Counted from the stretch's first letter, positions 1-7,791 are shown. The stretch: 55,666 nt of DNA from Fibrobacter sp. (GCA_017959225.1 JAGDBD010000051.1:1-55666); one strand, 5' to 3'. The notes: a model not told the origin generated them from the sequence alone. Program-made: numbers and translations.

Positions 1-71
1 ATTTCATCCGCATTCACCACTGCCCAACCAATCGAATTCGTCCCCAACTCGAGCCCCAAAATCTTCTTCAT
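1..71 (-). CDS. cas9: Cas9 endonuclease, N-terminal fragment (cut by window edge)
   Basis: The first 23 codons read leftward from an ATG at 71. They encode MKKILGLELG followed by TNSIGWAVV, which is the RuvC-I segment that opens Cas9 proteins. Cas9 is the RNA-guided DNA nuclease of type II CRISPR systems. The identification is supported by the tracrRNA that starts about 215 bases away on the opposite strand. A good Shine-Dalgarno (AGGAG) lies about 7 nt before the ATG, and a -10-like TATATT on the minus strand at 105-110 could be its promoter. The position equivalent to the catalytic Asp (D10 of the S. pyogenes enzyme) is Glu (GAG, residue 8). HNH, PAM-interacting domain, cas1/cas2 and subtype cannot be seen; type II-C is a guess from the tracrRNA style. 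Confidence 0.88.
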   Translation of the reverse strand, partial: MKKILGLELGTNSIGWAVVNADE

Positions 72-104
72 TTAAGCACTCCTATATAAATTTTCCTATT
101 CAAA

Positions 105-110
105 AATATA
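105..110 (-). promoter_or_regulatory. Probable -10 box for cas9
   Basis: The minus strand reads TATATT here, about 33 nt before the cas9 ATG, leaving room for a short leader with the AGGAG ribosome site. No convincing -35 box is present 17 nt upstream, so the promoter is weak, activated, or wrongly placed. A second AT-rich option (TATATA at 83-88) lies too close to the ribosome site to be likely. Confidence 0.4.
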
Positions 111-217
111 TCATTCAAAGGCAGAAAATGCGAAAATTTCACTATTTTCGGCAAATTCTATTGATATTTTAGCATTTCCAATAGGGCAAATTCTTATAAA
201 AATAAATTCGCAAGATG

Positions 218-240
218 ACAAATTTTGTCACAAAATTTGT
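218..240. repeat. Perfect inverted repeat upstream of the tracrRNA promoter
   Basis: ACAAATTTTG (218-227) and CAAAATTTGT (231-240) are perfect 10-bp arms around a 3-nt centre. The right arm ends 10 nt before the -35 box of the tracrRNA promoter, in the cas9-tracrRNA intergenic region. It could be a protein-binding operator or the terminator of a short transcript. Nothing in the sequence decides between these. Confidence 0.55.
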
Positions 241-250
241 AATTTTAGTA

Positions 251-279
251 TTGACTCTCGTCTCAATTCAAACTATATT
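251..279 (+). promoter_or_regulatory. sigma70-type promoter of the tracrRNA
   Basis: TTGACT (251-256) and TATATT (274-279) are separated by exactly 17 nt, a near-consensus vegetative promoter. Transcription should start at about 285-287, which is the 5' end of the anti-repeat. This is the best-matching promoter seen in the window and suggests strong constitutive expression. Confidence 0.85.
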
Positions 280-285
280 AGGAGT

Positions 286-371
286 ACAAATCTGAAAGCA
301 ATTCACAATAAGGATTATTCCGTTGTGAAAACATTTAGAGCGGCGCGCAAGCGTCGCTCTCTTTTATTTTT
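286..371 (+). ncRNA. tracrRNA of a type II CRISPR-Cas system
   Basis: This is a trans-activating RNA of about 85 nt. Its 5' part, from about 286 to 309, contains GAAAGCAATTCACAAT. That is complementary to repeats beginning (A/G)TTGTGAATTGCTTTC, the usual start of Bacteroidota-type type II repeats. AAGGATTATTCCG follows (310-322), like the nexus AAGGCTAGTCCG of the S. pyogenes tracrRNA; its G312-A314 pairs with T319-C321. The 3' end is a 10-bp hairpin (337-346 with 351-360, GCAA loop, one G-U pair) followed by a T-rich run (361-371), a typical terminator. Promoter, anti-repeat, nexus and terminator are all present. It is transcribed away from cas9. The predicted CRISPR array is not in the window. 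Confidence 0.9.
337..371 (+). terminator. Rho-independent terminator of the tracrRNA
   Basis: AGAGCGGCGC and GCGTCGCTCT form a 10-bp stem with a GCAA tetraloop, followed by CTTTTATTTTT. In tracrRNAs such a terminal hairpin usually also contacts Cas9. Confidence 0.88.
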
Positions 372-394
372 CCCCACCGCAACAGCGTCTTCGT

Positions 395-1327
395 CTATTC
401 CCGATTCCGCAAAATGTTTGCAAGGATCGCACCAGAAATATTGTGCCAAACAGAGAAAATCGCACCCGGCACTGTCGCTAGAGCAAGGCTCGGGAACGCT
501 GTATTTGCAAGTGACGTTGCAAGGCCTGAATTCTGCATGCCAATTTCCACCGTCAACGCCTTCGTTTTCGGCAAATCCATTTTCAAAATTTTTCCAAGTC
601 CAAATCCACAGGCATAGCCTAAAAGATTATGCAAAATCACCACCACAAAAACAATCGCTCCCGTGGTCAAAATCTTTTCCGCATTATGAGAAACGACTGT
701 TGAAACAATCAAGCAAATGGCCACTACCGAAACTACCGGCAAAATATCTATCGCCTTCGCCACAGACTTTCCGGCAAATTTATTCACCACAAAACCCAGC
801 GCAATCGGTAAAATCACCACTTGCAAAATGGAAAGGCACATCGAAAGTACGTCTACCTGAACCGAAGTGCGGAGAAGCAAATAGGTAATCGCTGGAGTCA
901 CAAGGGGCGACAAAATCGTGTTCACACTGGTCATTCCCACCGAAAGGGCCACGTTTCCACGGCTCATGTATGTAATCACGTTGCTCGATGTTCCACCTGG
1001 GCATGTTCCCACAAGGATCACACCGGCCAAAAGCCCCGCTTCAAGCCAAAAAATCTTCCCCAATGCAAAAGCCAAAATCGGCATCACCGTAAATTGCGCA
1101 AAGCAACCGATCAAAACATCTTTCGGATGCGTAAAGACGATTTTAAAATCGTCCAGTTTCATAGTGAGCCCCATTCCGAACATCACTACCATCAAAAGAT
1201 AGTTAACAGCCTTTAGCGAAATCCACAAGCCGCTCGGCGGCAAAAACAATGCTAGCGCCGCCACGGCCAAAACTATCACCGCCATCCAGCGGCTAAAAAA
1301 TTGGGCAATCGATTTCATGCCCAACAA
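395..1327 (-). CDS. Bile acid:sodium symporter (BASS/SBF) family transporter
   Basis: A very hydrophobic protein of about 310 residues with roughly nine or ten membrane segments. It carries the family's glycine-rich pieces, such as GLTMKLDDF near residue 53, GTCPGGTSSN near 107 and TVEIGMQNSGLA near 260. Family members import bile acids, pantoate, pyruvate or other organic anions with sodium; the substrate here cannot be told. The longest frame starts at a TTG (1327), and an ATG at 1318 gives 307 residues. A TATATT lies 7 nt before that ATG, so either start is possible. It lies 9-18 nt downstream of the lipoprotein gene on the same strand and may share its transcript. Confidence 0.85.
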   Translation of the reverse strand: MLGMKSIAQFFSRWMAVIVLAVAALALFLPPSGLWISLKAVNYLLMVVMFGMGLTMKLDDFKIVFTHPKDVLIGCFAQFTVMPILAFALGKIFWLEAGLLAGVILVGTCPGGTSSNVITYMSRGNVALSVGMTSVNTILSPLVTPAITYLLLRTSVQVDVLSMCLSILQVVILPIALGFVVNKFAGKSVAKAIDILPVVSVVAICLIVSTVVSHNAEKILTTGAIVFVVVILHNLLGYACGFGLGKILKMDLPKTKALTVEIGMQNSGLATSLANTAFPSLALATVPGAIFSVWHNISGAILANILRNRE

Positions 1328-1336
1328 TATAACAAC

Positions 1337-2302
1337 CTACGGATACATGTAACCGGTTTCTGCGCCGCGAACCGGATATACCAACACGCCGCCCGCTTCG
1401 TCTACCACAACGGCAATTCCCGAAAGGTAATTCGCCCAGCGACGCGATGCGAAGAACTGCAAATCGATCGCTCTATTCGAAGCGTAAATAATCAAAGGCG
1501 CCACCAGAACGTCGTGAGTGACAAGGACGCTGACACGGCTCCAGTTCGAAATATTTGCCACAATATTTTCGGATACAAATTGATTGCCACGTTCAAAAAG
1601 ATCGTAGAAGTAAGTCGAATAGGCCAGCTGCAAATTTGCATTGACCGTCGGATTTGCAACGGTATCATTATAAGCCCATCTCGAAATAAACGTCCAGCTG
1701 CCGCCATGGGAACTTGTGTAAGAATCAAAAGAATCTGACGGAACTGCTATAAAGTAATTGCCGTCTAAGATTTCATCCAAAGTGTCTACGGTTGCAACTT
1801 CGCCACGGCCTTCTGCAATATAGCTCGCTGTTGCGCGGGTACGCACAAAGTCCGTGGAGCCGTAATGGAACGCTTCTTCACTCACAAGCTTCGATCCCAA
1901 AGCCAAAGCCTGTGCCACGCCGTTTTCCGTTAAATTGGAAAGCTGTCCAAGGCTGTCTTCGCGTTCTGCATGGCGAATTACAAATGCGATTTTACTTGTG
2001 GCCGGTGCAGCACTGTAAATATCGGCAATGTCGTAAAAGCCGTCTTCGTCCGGTACAACGGCCAGCGGAGTTGCCGTGGACGTTGAAGATTCTACCGATG
2101 CGCTTGAAATTTCTACAGATGCACAGGATGCGATTTCTTCCGCAGCACTCGAAATAGGATCATTGGAATCACTGGAAATCGTTTCAACAGTTTCGCTAGA
2201 AGTAATATCCGGAGTATCCGAAGCGGATGTGGAAGATTCGTTACAACCTACAAAAAAGGCTGCCAGAGAAAATGCAGAAAGGGCGATAAGGGCTTTACGC
2301 AT
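1337..2302 (-). CDS. Histidine-phosphatase-superfamily lipoprotein
   Basis: 321 residues. A lipoprotein signal peptide ends in FFVGC (Cys20), then a Ser/Thr/Glu-rich low-complexity linker runs to about residue 85. A histidine phosphatase (phosphoglycerate-mutase-like) domain follows. It shows the catalytic RH dyad in VIRHAERED (Arg110-His111) and the second catalytic His in LVTHDV near residue 265. It should be anchored in the envelope and hydrolyse phosphate esters, but the substrate is unknown. The motif is RHA rather than the commoner RHG. A Shine-Dalgarno (GAGGAT) precedes the ATG. Confidence 0.8.
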   Translation of the reverse strand: MRKALIALSAFSLAAFFVGCNESSTSASDTPDITSSETVETISSDSNDPISSAAEEIASCASVEISSASVESSTSTATPLAVVPDEDGFYDIADIYSAAPATSKIAFVIRHAEREDSLGQLSNLTENGVAQALALGSKLVSEEAFHYGSTDFVRTRATASYIAEGRGEVATVDTLDEILDGNYFIAVPSDSFDSYTSSHGGSWTFISRWAYNDTVANPTVNANLQLAYSTYFYDLFERGNQFVSENIVANISNWSRVSVLVTHDVLVAPLIIYASNRAIDLQFFASRRWANYLSGIAVVVDEAGGVLVYPVRGAETGYMYP

Positions 2303-2391
2303 AAAATCCTCAAATATGAAAATTATTGCGTATAAACTAGATTTTTCCCTTTCTTTCTAAAACCAAATTTATGGTTACACGACTTTTTCAA

Positions 2392-3381
2392 TTAAAATTT
2401 GCGATTTAACGTCAAAATGACAGCGGTCAAACCCCATTCCGTGCCGGTCCGCTCTTGCGAAAGTTCCGTTCCGGTTTCAAAATGGTAATGCTTGTATCTG
2501 CGATCTCGTGAAAAATTTGCCATGAGCATTCCGCCCCACTTATTTCCGAGCTTATAAGAAAGCATGGGGGTGAGTGTCACCGTTTTAAATGTGGGGTCGT
2601 AGGGTTTATACACGGGATCAAAATCCGATTCGTGCAAAAAGCCACTGACATTTGCCGCAAACATCGCCATGGGGAACTTTTCAAAAGGCAGCAGATACAT
2701 TAAAGTTCCGCCGTAACGGTAATGGTATCCGTTCACAAAATTTCCGTTGCCCGCTTTCCAAACTTCCCCATCTTCTGCACCTGTATATGCAGAATACATC
2801 AATTCCGCCGTGGGCCGTAAAAGGAATCTTGTCCAGTCAGATTTGGGAAGCACAAGCATCAACGGGAGAGTCATTCCCCCATGATATTTGACTCCATAAG
2901 AAAATTCCGTCAAAAACAGATCTTGCGAAAATTTTTGTTTTTCAGGATCGTACACTCCCATGAACGTGGCCCAAGTTCCATAATTGATCGACGATCCTGC
3001 GTTTCCTTCGATTCCGATTTCAAGTAAGCGCAACAGGGCAAGGGTCGCATCAGCGCGGATCCCGACTCCGAAAATAGTCAGTCCCAGTTCGCTAAACCCT
3101 TTTACCGTAGCAAAGCGTCCCAGATCTTTTTCCATTTTCAGGCTAGAATTCCACCCGAAAGGCGTTGCGAACGCGAAAAAAGGCCAATCGTGCAAAGATT
3201 CCGAATTGCGAAGCGACCGATGGGGTAAAATCATTCCTATAAAGAGCAAGGAATGTTCCGTTTTCACGCGGAACGAAGTATCCGGAACGGAAACTTCCCC
3301 GTTCGCAGGCGAATTCGCAAAAGCGATAGAGGCAAAAAGCACGCAGATCGCCAAAATTTTAACCAAACCGCAAGACCGCAT
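2392..3381 (-). CDS. Predicted outer-membrane beta-barrel protein, unknown function
   Basis: 329 residues with a signal peptide ending near IAFA. The remainder has many short amphipathic strands rich in Tyr, Phe, Gly and Arg, and the last residue is Phe (TLNRKF), the usual end of outer-membrane barrels. I do not recognise a family. The start is supported by a GAGGGA ribosome site upstream of the ATG. It is divergent from the U32 gene. Confidence 0.65.
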   Translation of the reverse strand: MRSCGLVKILAICVLFASIAFANSPANGEVSVPDTSFRVKTEHSLLFIGMILPHRSLRNSESLHDWPFFAFATPFGWNSSLKMEKDLGRFATVKGFSELGLTIFGVGIRADATLALLRLLEIGIEGNAGSSINYGTWATFMGVYDPEKQKFSQDLFLTEFSYGVKYHGGMTLPLMLVLPKSDWTRFLLRPTAELMYSAYTGAEDGEVWKAGNGNFVNGYHYRYGGTLMYLLPFEKFPMAMFAANVSGFLHESDFDPVYKPYDPTFKTVTLTPMLSYKLGNKWGGMLMANFSRDRRYKHYHFETGTELSQERTGTEWGLTAVILTLNRKF

Positions 3382-3481
3382 AAAATTTTTCCCTCAGTCA
3401 CCAAAGATTCTTTAAATCTAAAAATCTTGGGAATCAAAAAGTCTCCCATTTACTTCAAGTGGCAAGACGAAGAACATTTTC

Positions 3482-3487
3482 TACATT
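3482..3487 (+). promoter_or_regulatory. -10 box 8 nt before the U32 gene (possible leaderless start)
   Basis: TACATT lies 8 nt before the ATG at 3496. GTGGCA, a 4/6 match to TTGACA, sits 17 nt further upstream (3459-3464). A transcript starting 6-7 nt after this box would have almost no leader, and no Shine-Dalgarno is visible before the ATG. Confidence 0.4.
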
Positions 3488-3495
3488 ATAGGCCG

Positions 3496-5955
3496 ATGGA
3501 CGCCTCCCAAAAATTCGAATTAATGCTCCCCGTGGGCAACAAGGACATGTTTTACGCCGCCGTGGAAAACGGGGCAAACGCCGTTTATTTTGGAGTTCCC
3601 CACTGGAACGCCCGAGGAAGGTCCCTGGATTTTTCTTTTGAAGATGTCCGGGAAATGATCCGTTATGCGAGAATCCGCAACGTGCGCACATTTCTCGCCA
3701 TGAACATCCTTGTTTTTGAAGACGAAATCGATTCCCTGCCCGAATTCATTGAAAACATTGCAGCCCTTGAACCGGACGCGATGATCATTCAAGACGTGGG
3801 CTTGATGCGGCTTTTTAAAACCATCGCGCCGGGAGTCGAAATTCACGCTTCAACGCAAATGACTATCGCTTCGGCGGAAGGCGTGGAAATGGCGGAACGC
3901 TTGGGCTGTACAAGGGCCGTTCTCGCCAGGGAAATGTCCCTTGCAGACATTCAGAATGTCAAAAACAGGACTCCTCTTGAACTTGAAGTTTTTGTGCACG
4001 GCGCTCTTTGCGTTTCGTTTAGCGGGCAATGCCTCACAAGCGAAAATATCGGTGGGCGTTCTGCAAACCGTGGGCAGTGTGCCCAGAGCTGTCGTCTTCC
4101 GTACAAGATGCTCGTCGATGGCAAGCCTTTTGATTTGCACGGCAAACGCTACCTGTTCAGCCCACGGGACCTTTCCGCAATCGATGAACTTGAAGAATTG
4201 AAGCGGATCGGTGTCAAATCTTTTAAAGTAGAAGGCCGTTTAAAAAGTCCGGAATACGTGGCTGCGGTAGCCATCGCATTCCGCGAAAAACTGGACAAAG
4301 GTTTTGTGAGCGAAAAGAACCATGAGCCTTTGGAAGTGCTCTTTTCGAGAGGCTTGCACAGCGGTTGGCTCCGCGGCGTAAACCAGCAGGCCCTTGTGAA
4401 CGGAGCTTTTTCGAACCATCACGGAATGCTTCTTGGAAAAGTTCTCAAGGTAGACCGCAAAAGCGTTGTGGTCGAAGGACGTCACCCGTTAGAAGCCGGC
4501 GACGGAATCCTTTTCGAAGATCCGGGCGAAGAAAATTCCGCAGGCAGCCGCCTTTTTAACCATAAATTTTTAGGGAACAAAACTCTTCTCGAATTCGGAA
4601 ACATTTTTGATTTTCGCCGGGTACACCCGGGCATGAGCGCTTTCAGGAACGATTCCCCTGCACTCGAAAAGCGTTTGCGCAAAACCTTCGCTGAGCGGGA
4701 AAATGAAATCAAATTCCCCATTCGAATGCGGCTTTTTGCAAACTTCGGAGAACCGCTGTCTCTTGAAATCCAGGACTTGGAAAGTCACACCGTCTGCGTT
4801 CAATCCGAAAAGAGCCTTGAACAGGCCAAAACTCCGCGGGACAATTCGGAACGCATTAAAAAGGAACTTTCCGCTCTTACCGGCAGCGCCTACAGCGCAA
4901 AAGACATTCGCCTAGAAATTCCAAACGATGCTTTCGTCGTCGATAAAGAAATTCGAAACTTGCGCAAAGCGGCTGTGGAAGCTCTCGACAGTATCCGTTT
5001 TAACAGCCATCCCTCCGAAGCTTCGGCGGAAAGCGGCAAGGCTTTGATCGCGCATGCCCGCACCGCTTTCAAAAATGCAACCGAAAAGCCGGTACAGATC
5101 ACCGTTCTCGTACGAAATCCCAAGCAGCTAGAAAATCTTCAGGGCTTAGAAATCGACCGTGTGATTTTGGACCTGGACTGGGGCGTCGATTACAAAAAGC
5201 CCATGGAAAAGGTTCGCGAGCTCGGATATCAAGTCGGCTTCGCCACGATCCGAGTTTTAAAGGAAGGCGAAACAAAGAATTTGAAAAAGCTTGCGGATCT
5301 CAAACCGGACTTTATTCTGGTACGAAATCCGGGAGCGTTAATTTATCTGCAAAATTCAGGCATTCCGTTAGAAGGCGATTACAGTTTGAACGTTTCAAAC
5401 GTTCTTTCCGCGGAATGGTTCCTTTCTCAAGGGCTTTCTTCGCTGCACCCGTCGTTAGACCTGAACGCTGCAGGGACTGAAAAACTTTTGGAAAACTTTG
5501 GCGGATCTCATTTTGAAGTTTCGGTATTTGAACATTTGCCGGCGTTTTACATGGAACATTGCCTGTACGCCGCAAACCTGACCGATGCAGAACGATTCCC
5601 CTACTGCAAACAGATCTGCTCCAAGCATCATATCGACATTCTCGATCACAAGGGAGCTTTGCATTCCCTGGTTCCTGACGCAGAATGCCGTAACACGCTT
5701 TACTTAGAACGTCCCCAGTCCGCATTGAACCTTGTGCCCACATTCCAAAAACTTGGCGTGACCAAGTTCCGTTTGGAAATGCTCGAAGAAAGCCCAAGCG
5801 AAGTCGCCGACAAAACTCGCCTTTACGCCCAAGCCATCCGGGGCAAGCTTTCTTTAGCGACTGCGGCAAAACTGATCGGCGCAGAAGAAAAATACGGGGT
5901 GTCCCAGGGCCAACTTTTCCATACCGAAGTTTGGAAAGACCGTAAAAAAGTTTGA
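3496..5955 (+). CDS. Peptidase U32 family protein (collagenase-like / RlhA-like)
   Basis: 819 residues from the ATG at 3496. The open frame extends upstream to 3253, but that part is antisense to the neighbouring gene and looks non-coding. The start MDASQKFELMLPVGNKDMFYAAVENGANAVYFG matches the usual N-terminus of U32 proteins, shown here only to fix the start. NRGQC..SCR near residues 191-201 and a later Cys-rich stretch near residues 705-715 (CKQICSKHH) fit the cysteine-bearing U32 class with a middle DUF3656-like region. Members such as E. coli RlhA act in 23S rRNA C2501 hydroxylation, and others are called collagenase-like proteases. The exact role here is unassigned. Confidence 0.85.
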   Translation: MDASQKFELMLPVGNKDMFYAAVENGANAVYFGVPHWNARGRSLDFSFEDVREMIRYARIRNVRTFLAMNILVFEDEIDSLPEFIENIAALEPDAMIIQDVGLMRLFKTIAPGVEIHASTQMTIASAEGVEMAERLGCTRAVLAREMSLADIQNVKNRTPLELEVFVHGALCVSFSGQCLTSENIGGRSANRGQCAQSCRLPYKMLVDGKPFDLHGKRYLFSPRDLSAIDELEELKRIGVKSFKVEGRLKSPEYVAAVAIAFREKLDKGFVSEKNHEPLEVLFSRGLHSGWLRGVNQQALVNGAFSNHHGMLLGKVLKVDRKSVVVEGRHPLEAGDGILFEDPGEENSAGSRLFNHKFLGNKTLLEFGNIFDFRRVHPGMSAFRNDSPALEKRLRKTFAERENEIKFPIRMRLFANFGEPLSLEIQDLESHTVCVQSEKSLEQAKTPRDNSERIKKELSALTGSAYSAKDIRLEIPNDAFVVDKEIRNLRKAAVEALDSIRFNSHPSEASAESGKALIAHARTAFKNATEKPVQITVLVRNPKQLENLQGLEIDRVILDLDWGVDYKKPMEKVRELGYQVGFATIRVLKEGETKNLKKLADLKPDFILVRNPGALIYLQNSGIPLEGDYSLNVSNVLSAEWFLSQGLSSLHPSLDLNAAGTEKLLENFGGSHFEVSVFEHLPAFYMEHCLYAANLTDAERFPYCKQICSKHHIDILDHKGALHSLVPDAECRNTLYLERPQSALNLVPTFQKLGVTKFRLEMLEESPSEVADKTRLYAQAIRGKLSLATAAKLIGAEEKYGVSQGQLFHTEVWKDRKKV

Positions 5956-6034
5956 AAATTTCGTCAAAAACGCCAATTTTTAAACTTTTTTCAGTTAATT
6001 TGTTATTAAATGACGGATTTTTCAAATTTCTTTC

Positions 6035-6040
6035 TATATT
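6035..6040 (+). promoter_or_regulatory. -10 box of the rpsP operon
   Basis: TATATT followed by TG, 30 nt before the rpsP ATG. The best -35 candidate is ATGACG at 6010-6015 with a long 19-nt spacer. The same TATATTTG occurs at mraZ and yicC. It also fits the Bacteroidota -7 consensus TAnnTTTG. Confidence 0.6.
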
Positions 6041-6070
6041 TGGTCTCGAACTCAACAAGAGGTACTTTTA

Positions 6071-6484
6071 ATGGCAACAGTTATCCGTCTCGCCCGTTTT
6101 GGCAAGCGTCACAACTCCGTCTATCGTGCAGTCGTCATCGACAACCGTAAGGCTCGTAACGATAGCTTCATCGAACAGGTCGGCTTCTATGATCCGAACC
6201 ACAAGCAGCCGGTGATCACTTTCGAACAGGAAAAGGTTCTCAAGTGGCTCAAGACTGGCGCTCAGCCGTCTGACACCGTCGCTTCTCTCCTCAAGAAGGT
6301 CGGCATCATGGATCTCTTCCACGAACTCAAGGCTGGCCGTTCCATCGAAGGCAAGAACGCAACTCCGCGTGCTGCTAAGGAAAAGAAGGCAAAGCTCGGT
6401 CCTAAGGCTAAGGCTCGTCTCGAAGCAGAAAAGGCTGCCAAGGAAGCCCCGGCTGAAGCTCCGGCTGCAGACGCTCAGGCTTAA
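6071..6484 (+). CDS. rpsP: 30S ribosomal protein bS16
   Basis: 137 residues. The N-terminal 80 or so are a standard bS16 (MATVIRLARFGKRHNSVYR, DSFIEQVGFYDP). An Ala/Lys/Glu-rich tail of about 50 residues follows, longer than the usual 80-90-residue protein, as in some FCB-group bacteria. AGAGGT precedes the ATG. It is the first gene of rpsP-rimM-trmD-rplS and is followed by a terminator-like hairpin. Confidence 0.97.
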   Translation: MATVIRLARFGKRHNSVYRAVVIDNRKARNDSFIEQVGFYDPNHKQPVITFEQEKVLKWLKTGAQPSDTVASLLKKVGIMDLFHELKAGRSIEGKNATPRAAKEKKAKLGPKAKARLEAEKAAKEAPAEAPAADAQA

Positions 6485-6502
6485 TTTCAAGCTTAGTTAT
6501 GC

Positions 6503-6541
6503 AAAACCCTGTGCCGCCTAAAATGCACGGGGTTTTCTTTT
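6503..6541 (+). terminator. Terminator or attenuator between rpsP and rimM
   Basis: AAAACCCTGTGC (6503-6514) pairs with GCACGGGGTTTT (6525-6536) through 12 bp with one G-T wobble and a 10-nt loop, followed by CTTTT. rimM begins only 7 nt later with no other promoter in view. Partial termination would give more S16 mRNA than rimM-trmD mRNA. Confidence 0.75.
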
Positions 6542-6547
6542 GAAGAC

Positions 6548-7087
6548 ATGGAAAACGCAAACGTACAAGATCAGGTCGTCGTCGGCCATTTGATGAGAAC
6601 CCACGGTTTCAAGGGTGAAATCAAGTGTGCGCCTCAAACCCACGATTTGAACCGTTGTAAAAAATTCACGACGGTGTACGCGCTTGTGGCGAATTCGACC
6701 ATTCCTTTGGAAGTCGAAAGCGCCCGCGTTGCAAACGATATCTGGATTCTCAAGTTCAAAGGCTACGACTCTTCGGAAGCTGTGCAGAGCTTGGTAAATG
6801 CAGATATCAGCGTTCCCATGGCAGAACGGATTCCCGCACCCGAAGGCAAATACTACTTCTCGGACCTCGAAGGATTCTCCGTTATCGGGGACTCCGGATC
6901 GGTTATCGGGAGCGTCCTTTCGGTGGAGCAGCTTCCTAGCGTAAACGCATTCCGTTTTACGTACAAAGGAAGCGAGATCCTCGCCCCGTGGATCAAGGAA
7001 TGCGTAGGGGAAATAAACAGCGAAAAACGCACGGTCCAAATTTCGGAAGCGTTTCTCGCCAAGCTTTTCGACATGAGGATCGGATGA
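6548..7087 (+). CDS. rimM: 16S rRNA processing protein RimM
   Basis: 179 residues. The N-terminal RimM barrel begins VVVGHLMRTHGFKGEIK. The PRC-barrel-like C-terminal half contains YYFSDLEGFSV and ends in a typical beta-rich stretch (EILAPWIKECVGEI). RimM binds S19 and aids 30S maturation. The TGA overlaps the ATG of trmD (ATGA), showing tight translational coupling. Confidence 0.95.
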   Translation: MENANVQDQVVVGHLMRTHGFKGEIKCAPQTHDLNRCKKFTTVYALVANSTIPLEVESARVANDIWILKFKGYDSSEAVQSLVNADISVPMAERIPAPEGKYYFSDLEGFSVIGDSGSVIGSVLSVEQLPSVNAFRFTYKGSEILAPWIKECVGEINSEKRTVQISEAFLAKLFDMRIG

Positions 7088-7791
7088 TGAAAATCGAATG
7101 CATCACCATCTTCCCCGAAATGTTCGCCCCTCTTGAACATTCCATCGTCGGCAGAGCCCAAAAGAACGAACTCTTCTCGTTCAACACCATCTTCCTCCGT
7201 GACTTCGCCGTGAACGATTACGGACAGGTGGACGATTCGCCTTACGGAGGCGAACCAGGCATGGTGCTCCGACCGGAACCCTTGGCCCGCGCCATCAAAA
7301 GCACGCACGTCAAGGAAGACGGAGGCAAGGTCATCTATCTCACGGCGGACGGAGTTCCTTTAACCCACAAGATCGTATCGGACCTTTCCAAAGAAAGCCA
7401 TCTGGTACTCGTCTGCGGGCATTACAAGGGTATCGACGAACGCATCCGTGAAGATTACGTGGACATGGAAATTTCCATTGGCGACTTTGTCGTAAGCGGT
7501 GGAGAACTTCCGGCCATGCTTTTGACCGATGCAGTGGTCAGACTCCTCCCGGGAGCTCTCGGTCACAAGGAATCCGGAGAAACAGACTCTTTTGCTCAGG
7601 GACCTCTCGGCTGGCCCGTCTATACCAGACCAGAGGTTTTTGAAGGAAAATCCGTCCCTGAGGTGCTCCTTTCGGGGCATCATAAGCGAATTTCCGAGTG
7701 GAGAAGGGCAGAATCTTTAAAAAGAACTAAAGAAAGACGTCCGGACATCTACGAAAAATTGCAAATAGATACTAAATTTGGCACACAATAA
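7084..7791 (+). CDS. trmD: tRNA (guanine-37-N1)-methyltransferase
   Basis: 235 residues from the first of two adjacent ATGs (7084 and 7087). The longer frame from 6988 overlaps rimM and is not used. The SPOUT-fold signatures are present: GGEPGMVLRPEP, YLTADGVPLTHK, LVCGHYKGIDERI and the knot motif VVSGGELPAMLLTDA. It makes m1G37 in tRNAs reading CNN/GGG codons and prevents +1 frameshifts. The order rimM-trmD-rplS is conserved widely. Confidence 0.97.
   Translation: MMKIECITIFPEMFAPLEHSIVGRAQKNELFSFNTIFLRDFAVNDYGQVDDSPYGGEPGMVLRPEPLARAIKSTHVKEDGGKVIYLTADGVPLTHKIVSDLSKESHLVLVCGHYKGIDERIREDYVDMEISIGDFVVSGGELPAMLLTDAVVRLLPGALGHKESGETDSFAQGPLGWPVYTRPEVFEGKSVPEVLLSGHHKRISEWRRAESLKRTKERRPDIYEKLQIDTKFGTQ

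Noticed and set aside
72-250. Possible CRISPR array or repeat remnants between cas9 and the tracrRNA
   Set aside because: No repeated unit with spacers is present. The short AT-rich similarities (for example CAAATT/AATTTG) are explained by base composition and one inverted repeat.
322-329. GTTGTGAA inside the tracrRNA as the first unit of an array
   Set aside because: It is not repeated nearby, it lies inside the tracrRNA between nexus and terminator, and it is better read as a self-complementary arm.
3253-3495. Upstream extension of the U32 peptidase frame
   Set aside because: It is antisense to the signal-peptide end of the neighbouring barrel gene, and the conserved family N-terminus begins at 3496.
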